NCBI GenBank assembly: GCA_905221605.1
Contig: CAJNDS010002753.1
Coordinates: forward strand, 260,001-292,166
Source of the DNA: Symbiodinium natans
Taxonomy: Eukaryota > Sar > Dinophyceae > Suessiales > Symbiodiniaceae
DNA: 32,166 nt
Reading direction: 5' to 3'
This document shows positions 27,528-32,166 of the stretch, one piece after another; the first letter of the stretch is position 1, and each line of letters begins with the position of its first letter. The notes below the pieces were generated by a model. That model did no database searches. It was not told where the DNA came from and worked only from the letters and a program-made list of their open reading frames with translations. A program made the position numbers and the translations under genes.

Positions 27528-27658
27528 CATATGAAGCAGGGTTTATATTTCTGTTTTTGGTGAGTGTATATAAGGTTCGTTTTTGCTTTTCATATTGGTG
27601 AGTGTATATACCGGGTGTCCCTTTGGGGGTACAAGAAATATATGCCCTACTTCATATG
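27528..27658. mobile_element. Inverted-repeat element, CATATGAAG ends
   Basis: CATATGAAGCAGGGTTTATA at the left faces TATGCCCTACTTCATATG at the right, pairing over about 25 bp with few mismatches. The interior contains the direct repeat GGTGAGTGTATATA twice. It is 131 bp, non-coding and MITE-like; a single copy in the window. Confidence 0.75.
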
Positions 27659-27955
27659 CTTATATGACCTTTGAGTCGCCACATGTCTAAGTATATTTCC
27701 ACGTACCCCAACTCCATACCCCTTGACGAAGAAAATTGAGAACATAGGGAAGGATTGTACCATACCCCTTATTTTCTTTTAGGCCTCTGTATTGCCTGCA
27801 CATCTCTGATTGTAGAAATGGCCGGCAGCCACCCGTCGCCGTGAGATTGAGAGAACAAAAACGCCATGTCTAACACTTCTCGCACAACAATGGTCGTTTT
27901 CGTTGGATTCCGGTTAGGTTCGGGACTGCTAGGAATGCTCAATTTGGAATATGGG
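27659..27955. other. Spacer, no gene seen
   Basis: About 300 bp of unique-looking sequence. No telomere-like tract, no long frame, no recognised repeat. Confidence 0.4.
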
Positions 27956-27960
27956 GTTTA

Positions 27961-28056
27961 CGAAAATAGGGGACCCCGAATAGAGCTCCCCAACTAGTAG
28001 AATCCCCCTTCTCATAAGGACCCCTAATAAGGGTACCCAAGCTACCCCTAATTTCG
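27961..28056. mobile_element. Inverted-repeat element family D, copy 1
   Basis: CGAAAATAGGGGACCCC faces GCTACCCCTAATTTCG. Interior CTAGTAGAATCCCC and ATAAGGACCCC align with the copy at 28844. It is 96 bp and non-coding. Confidence 0.7.
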
Positions 28057-28179
28057 GAAACCCCCGTGGCACAGAAGGGTCTAGTCAGAGTGCACGGACT
28101 ATAAGAGGGAGCTGCTTGATTGCCGATTTCGGAACAGGACTGCATCATGTGTCATGACCCAATGACCTAAACCCTACAC

Positions 28180-28295
28180 CTTACAAATTAAGGGGTTTAG
28201 GGTTTAGGGTTTAGGGCTTAGGGTTTAGGGTTTAGGGTGTCGGGTTTAGGGTTTAGGGTTTGGGGTTTAGGGTTTGGGGTTTAGGGTTTGAGGTT
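28180..28295 (+). repeat. TTTAGGG tract with variants
   Basis: About thirteen units of TTTAGGG, CTTAGGG and TTTGGGG. Confidence 0.92.
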
Positions 28296-28549
28296 GAGAG
28301 AAGCGGGTGAACATGGTCCGCTCGGCAAACACCAAGCCCTACACCTCGAAACGTGAACCGCAACGCGTGGGTCCACAGAGGGTTTAGTTAGGATTCAGGG
28401 CCCCCCCGCACCGCAAGATGCGAAAGACCGATCCGTAGCATTTAGGGCGTAGAGGGCGGACAGAGCATATAGGGCGTATAGATGCCAAGTCATAAAACCT
28501 GTTGAAACTCCAAACCTTGACAGGATTCGTATTGCAAGGAAAGAAGCCA

Positions 28550-28722
28550 ATGGCAAACCGAGACAAGGTTCTACTTTCTGAATTCGGGATCCTTCAGAAG
28601 CTCGGGAAGTGGTTGAAAGCCGCCATGGTTCTCCTTAGCGGCAGCTATGAGACTGACCAGCCTAAAGGAGACGCGGATTCTGAAGAGGAGGGCTCCCCAT
28701 TGCACCCATCCGGCCACTTGCC
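28550..28722 (+). CDS. Partial gene interrupted by a broken introner
   Basis: From the ATG at 28550 the frame reads MANRDKVLLSEFGILQKLGK then WLKAAMVLLSGSYETDQPKG and an acidic SEEEGS stretch, ending where an introner begins (28727, preceded by GCCA). The frame is open from 28496, so the exon may start earlier after CTTGACAG or ATTGCAAG. Content looks coding, but no domain is recognised. No downstream exon follows, because the introner has lost its acceptor end. The piece is probably a gene remnant. Confidence 0.35.
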
Positions 28723-28726
28723 AGCC

Positions 28727-28830
28727 CGGTGGTGCCCTTTGTTTTCCCTTCTTTTGGGTTCAAGGTTCCCTCATGAACGTAACCACCCCCCCCCCCCCAA
28801 AAAAAACAAAAACACGGGTGCCTTTCTTGG
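28727..28830. mobile_element. Truncated introner copy
   Basis: CTTGCCAGCCCGGTGGTGCC at the left, the family interior (TTTTGGGTTCAAGGTTCCCT, GTAACCACC, a C-run and an A-run) and GGGTGCCTTTC, but no GGGCTACCAAG end. The preceding four bases are GCCA, which would give a GC donor as in the intact genic copies. The 3' splice site is lost. Confidence 0.7.
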
Positions 28831-28843
28831 AAGTGGGAGGTCA

Positions 28844-28926
28844 CGATAACAAGGGTCCCCGAAAAAAGACCTCCAAATAGTAGGATCCCCTTTTAAAAGG
28901 ACGCCAAAAAGGTACCCCTGTGATCG
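28844..28926. mobile_element. Inverted-repeat element family D, copy 2
   Basis: CGATAACAAGGGTCCCC faces GGTACCCCTGTGATCG. Interior ATAGTAGGATCCCC and AAAAGGACGCC match copy 1. It is 83 bp. Confidence 0.7.
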
Positions 28927-28949
28927 AAAAGAACCCATATGGCTACTGC

Positions 28950-29110
28950 CCTCAACCCTAAAGCCTAAAGCCTAAACCCTAAACCTTAAACCCTAAACCC
29001 TAAACTGGCGACCAAGGTCGTAAGACAATCAATCCCGCTTCGCCTCTCCGGGCAGATCTGGAGCCTGGGTAGTGTTTAGGGTTTAGGGTTTAGGGTTCAG
29101 GGTCTAGGGT
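28950..29110. repeat. Short CCCTAAA then TTTAGGG tracts
   Basis: CCCTAAA variants at about 28954-29005 and TTTAGGG variants at about 29071-29108, with a GC-rich segment of about 65 bp between them. Confidence 0.85.
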
Positions 29111-29117
29111 AGTCCTT

Positions 29118-29401
29118 TGGGATATTTTATATTTACATATATGTATATACATATATGTATATATGTATATATGTATATATGTATATATATGTATATATGT
29201 ATATTTGTATATATGTATATTTGTATATATGTATATTTGTATATATGTATATATGTATATATGTATATATGTATATATGTATTTATGTATAGATGTATAG
29301 ATGTATAGATGTATAGATGTATAGATGTATATATGTATATATGTATAGATGTATATATGTATATATGTACATATGTATATATGTACATATCTATACATGT
29401 G

Positions 29402-29432
<31 letters not shown>

Positions 29433-29436
29433 CAGT
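29118..29436. repeat. GTATATAT microsatellite block
   Basis: About 320 bp of ATGTATAT units with GTATATTT, GTATAGAT and GTACATAT variants, ending in TA runs. Tyr/Ile-rich frames on both strands are artefacts. Confidence 0.95.
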
Positions 29437-29727
29437 CCCTCACTGGGGCTAGGAGGATCATACCCGAAGGTTTGTACATATCCTCCTTACTATACTGGAT
29501 TGAAGAGGCTCGAGCCAGGACGATGCTGATGGCCCAAATGAACCCTCATTTCGGGTTTAGGGTCTAGGGTTGAGGGTTTAGGGTTTAGGGATAGGGTTTA
29601 GGGTTTAGGGTTTAGGGTTTAGGGTTTAGGGCTTAGGGCTTAGGGTTTAGGGTTTAGGGTTTAGGGATAGGGTTTAGGGGGTTTAGGGTTCAAATACCTC
29701 AATAGGAGTTGTAGTCGTTTAGGGTAT
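29437..29727. repeat. Spacer and TTTAGGG tract upstream of the membrane-protein gene
   Basis: About 115 bp of unique DNA, then TTTAGGG units (about 29553-29690) including AGGGATAGGG variants. The proposed start codon of the next gene lies only about 40 bp after the tract, so any promoter must sit in or near it. Confidence 0.85.
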
Positions 29728-31458
29728 ATGACCCCCGATTTTGGAGTTCATTGGGTCTCCAAGGATGAGGACGAGGACGACGACGGCGATTCCGTGGGAG
29801 TGCAAGACCTGACGGAACGCACCATCGGCTCGCCACAGCTCATGCGGGGCGTGTCCTTGCGCAAGACCTTGCGATGGGGAGGGGCGATTTGGTTTGCAAA
29901 GCCGACGGTTGCAAGCGAGGCCAAGAAGGCAAAGCTCTTCGCTTCGTCTGCGCCCACGCAAAGCTACGACATGTTTGTGTCGCATACCTGGCTGACGTCC
30001 GGAGGGTATAAGATGCTGGCGCTGCTGCTCCAGTTTGGTTGGCGTGCCATGTTTGTGTCCTGGGCGATGGGTGCAACCCTTGCCCTTGTGCTGTGCCTCT
30101 TGGGTCAACTACCAGCTATCACCAGCTTCCACGCCGATGTGACCGGCTTTGAAGGTTCGATTCCTCTCCATTGCTGGTCGATGATGGGTGGCTTCATTGG
30201 AGCCTTGGTAGGCCTGCTACTTTACCCACACGTCAGCTGCCACAGGACAGATACGTGCTTTCTTGATTACCTGTGCATTCACCAGTCAGACAAGAGGATG
30301 ATGCAGCAAGGGATCAGGTCAATCGGAGCTTTCCTTGCGGCTTCTCGGGAGTTGCGGGTGCTTTGGAGCCCGCCGTACCTGACTAGACTTTGGTGTCTTT
30401 GTAGCCCAGCGGTACCCTTTTCACTTTTTTTGGTTCAAGGTTCGCTTTGTAAAGTAACCAACCCAGCAAAGGGTACCCTTTTTGTGATATGGTTGCTGGG
30501 CAACCAAGGTGTGTGTTCGAGCTGGCGGCATATCGCAAGCTGAATCCAGCAGGCAAGATCGTCATCAAGCCCATCGCCACCGACATTGCAGTTTACATGA
30601 TGTTCTTCTGGGTGCAGTTGCTTGGTAGCCCAGTGGTGCCCTTTACCCTTTTGTTTTGGTTGTGGGTTCCCTTAATTAACAAGAAACCAACCCAAAAGAG
30701 GGTGCCCCTATGAGAATATGGTTACTGGACTACCAAGGTTGGCTTCTGTCGGAATTTTGGCCAGTTGGGCAGATTCCGAGGATCGAGTAAGCCGCAGCAT
30801 GAGGCTTCTGGGGGTCTCCAGCAGTACTTTCCTATTCCTATTCCCGGCCCTTGCGTATACAGCCCGGAAGAAGCACCAGGAAGACATGCAATTAACATCG
30901 GACCTTGCCAGCTTCAACGTCAAGAATGTAGAATGTAGCAACGATTTCGACAGAGAATGTATCCACGCAGCCATCGCTGAGTGGTACGGCAGCCTGGACG
31001 AGTTTTCCGCACACATCAGGGATGTCTTCCGCTTTGAGGTCATTAACCTCATGCATGCAAACGGCATTATGCCAGCCCAATATATCTGGCTCTCATTGCT
31101 GCCGGTTGTGTCCCTTACTTGCGAAGTCCTGTTAGGTTTGTGGATAGCGGGGGCACCTGCAACAAGTCTTTTGGCCTGCTTCATGGGCTATATCATAGCC
31201 CTGAACCTTCTCTGGTTTCCAGCCATCGCAGTTCTTGCCACCTTCGCCACGAAGTACGGGCTTTGGGTAAGGAAACGCAGATGCCATCCCTTCATCCTGG
31301 AGGTATTCGCCGTGAGTCTCCTGACTGGTTCCTTGTTTGTCCTGGGGTCAATTCTTGCAGAAGTTGCCACTGCCCGTGGCATGGAGTGGATAGGGCTGTG
31401 GAATTTCCTTGCGCTCTCAGTGGCTGGATGGGCTTGGGGTCGGTGCTGGCGGGTGTAA
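29728..31458 (+). CDS. TIR-like multi-pass membrane protein, 497 aa, three exons
   Basis: Exons 29728-30392, 30509-30616 and 30738-31458 total 1494 nt with no internal stop. After an acidic leader (KDEDEDDDGDS), residues 80-88 read YDMFVSHTW, close to TIR box 1. Hydrophobic segments follow at about 96-124 and 150-168. CFLDYLCIHQ is at 177-186, then GIRSIGAFLAAS, ELRVLWSPPYLTRLW at about 208-222, and CVFELAAY from 223. The last resembles TIR box 3 (S..Y....WC..EL), whose Glu is catalytic in NAD-cleaving TIR domains; here it would be Glu226. Four further membrane segments lie at about 374-397, 401-428, 440-465 and 472-490. Both introns are introners. The membrane pair between the two signature parts is unusual for a TIR fold, so this may be a distinct protist family. 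The start could be in an earlier exon. Enzymatic activity is inference only. Confidence 0.82.
30393..30508 (+). mobile_element. Introner forming intron 1 of the membrane-protein gene (GT-AG)
   Basis: Duplication GTGT at 30393-30396 and 30509-30512. The element CTTTGTAGCCCAGCGGTACC...GGTTGCTGGGCAACCAAG lies between. Splicing 30393-30508 out joins ..YLTRL-W-CVFELAAY in frame (phase 2). The inner pair GGTACCCTTTT/AAAGGGTACC extends the hairpin. Confidence 0.88.
30617..30737 (+). mobile_element. Introner forming intron 2 of the membrane-protein gene (GT-AG)
   Basis: Duplication GTTG at 30617-30620 and 30738-30741. The element CTTGGTAGCCCAGTGGTGCC...GGTTACTGGACTACCAAG lies between. Splicing 30617-30737 out joins ..FFWVQ to LASVGILAS in frame (phase 2). 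The base before the first GTTG is A and the element ends in G, which fixes the duplication at exactly 4 bp. Confidence 0.88.
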
Positions 31459-31860
31459 AGCATGCTCGAAAGGAATTCAGTTTCACTGCAGACAGCCGCA
31501 GGCAAATCTGCGTCTGTGAGACCCGTTGTGTGGCGTCATCCGCAGCCTATGTCTGTCTCTTTGTCAATCTTGGCGGTTTACAACGTGAGTAGCTTGGCCG
31601 GCCTTTCCAATGGCATCCAGCTCAAGTTGACGCCTCAAACTCTGACAGGTACTCAATAGTATCCCCTTCAAGATATCATTGCCCCCCCGCCCCCCTCGCC
31701 CCCCTCTCCGACCCCGACACCCCGACACCCCTCCCCTCAACCACTCTACCACTTTACGATCCATCAAAGTGGGTTAGCGCCTCACGCTGGGAGGTGGTAG
31801 TAGGAGCCAAACAACCGAAATCATGACCCGACTATACGAAGCCTTGTTTGGGATTTCGGA
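31459..31860. other. 3' flank of the membrane-protein gene
   Basis: About 200 bp with weak coding character (short open frames with no domain), then a C-rich CCCCGACACCCC stretch (31681-31738) and unique sequence. Probably untranslated or intergenic. Confidence 0.4.
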
Positions 31861-32166
31861 CTTTGGGGCTTAGGATCAAGAATTAAGTCTTTCTGAATAA
31901 ATCCTAAAATCTATAATTTCTAGGGGAATCGAGAATAATTATTAACTATAAAAAGATCGATTTATCAAATATTTTCATTTTCTTTAGTGTCATATTTACT
32001 AAAGATATTTCTATAATCTGTCTATTAACCCTACTCTCCGAATTTTCTGAATAATTAATTCTCAATTCATTCAAATCTTGTAAGAAATGATTATGGGTTA
32101 TCTTTGAAATTTTAATTCGTATTTTTCAAATAAGGAGTTGAAATTGGAAAGGATGATTCAAGATAT
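31861..32166. other. AT-rich end of window
   Basis: Abrupt change at about 31870 to AT-rich DNA with recurrent AATTATTAA, CTAAAATCTATAATTTCTA and TTCTGAATAA-like words. There is no open frame of note. It differs in words from the AT-rich block at 8255-9770. Confidence 0.5.

Noticed and set aside
29090-29418. Tyr/Ile-rich frames over the second microsatellite
   Set aside because: Same reason: repeat-derived and present in several frames and on both strands.
29728-29757. A degenerate introner end (GGGTCTCCAAGG) just after the proposed start of the membrane-protein gene
   Set aside because: No matching left end or duplication was found upstream, so the resemblance is probably chance, though an upstream exon cannot be excluded.

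Overview
The window looks like nuclear DNA of a dinoflagellate, most like Symbiodiniaceae or a relative such as Polarella or Prorocentrum; the exact lineage cannot be fixed from sequence alone. The reasons are: introns that start with GC or GA as well as GT and end in AG|G; short introns that are themselves inverted-repeat elements (introners); plant-type telomere motifs (TTTAGGG/CCCTAAA) scattered internally by the hundred; an ankyrin-repeat protein of a dinoflagellate-like kind; and very low gene density in a sea of satellites. There are no bacterial-style operons, ribosome binding sites, tRNA or rRNA genes.

Layout. 1-6733: a satellite of about 200 bp units, arranged with C-rich hairpin repeats into higher-order units of about 1.2 kb. 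A decaying DUF3987-like ATPase gene (about 445-2014, possibly to 2600) is embedded in it. 6734-9770: AT-rich degenerate repeats around a 400 bp ATGT/TATA microsatellite and a run of 23 C. 9905-10285: a snap-back repeat cluster. 10731-14410: a six-exon gene encoding a 613-residue protein with an N-terminal SHQW...DY...Q...WC..E (TIR/HET-like) module and C-terminal ankyrin repeats. 14.9-24.6 kb: about 10 kb of telomere-like tracts that change orientation repeatedly, separated by short GC-rich segments (some possibly exons) and several small inverted-repeat elements. 25.3-27.5 kb: two satellite families built around a GTGCGTTT...AAACGCAC hairpin, the main one present in both orientations. 27.5-29.7 kb: small TIR elements, one partial gene interrupted by a broken introner, and a second microsatellite. 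29728-31458: a three-exon gene for a 497-residue membrane protein with a TIR-like signature. 31.86 kb to the end: AT-rich DNA.

The most informative result concerns the introns. Five of the seven introns in the two good genes are copies of one element with CTTGGTAGCCC...GGGCTACCAAG ends. Each is flanked by an exact 4-bp duplication (GATG, GCTA, GCAT, GTGT, GTTG). The first copy of the duplication supplies the 5' splice donor (GA, GC, GC, GT, GT) and the element's own 3' end supplies the AG acceptor, so removing element plus one duplication copy restores the frame every time. I derived this by hand from frame continuity and flanking sequence; transcript data would settle it.

The two intact genes share a domain type and the same introner family. 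Their products could be sensors or signalling proteins, but no function is established here.
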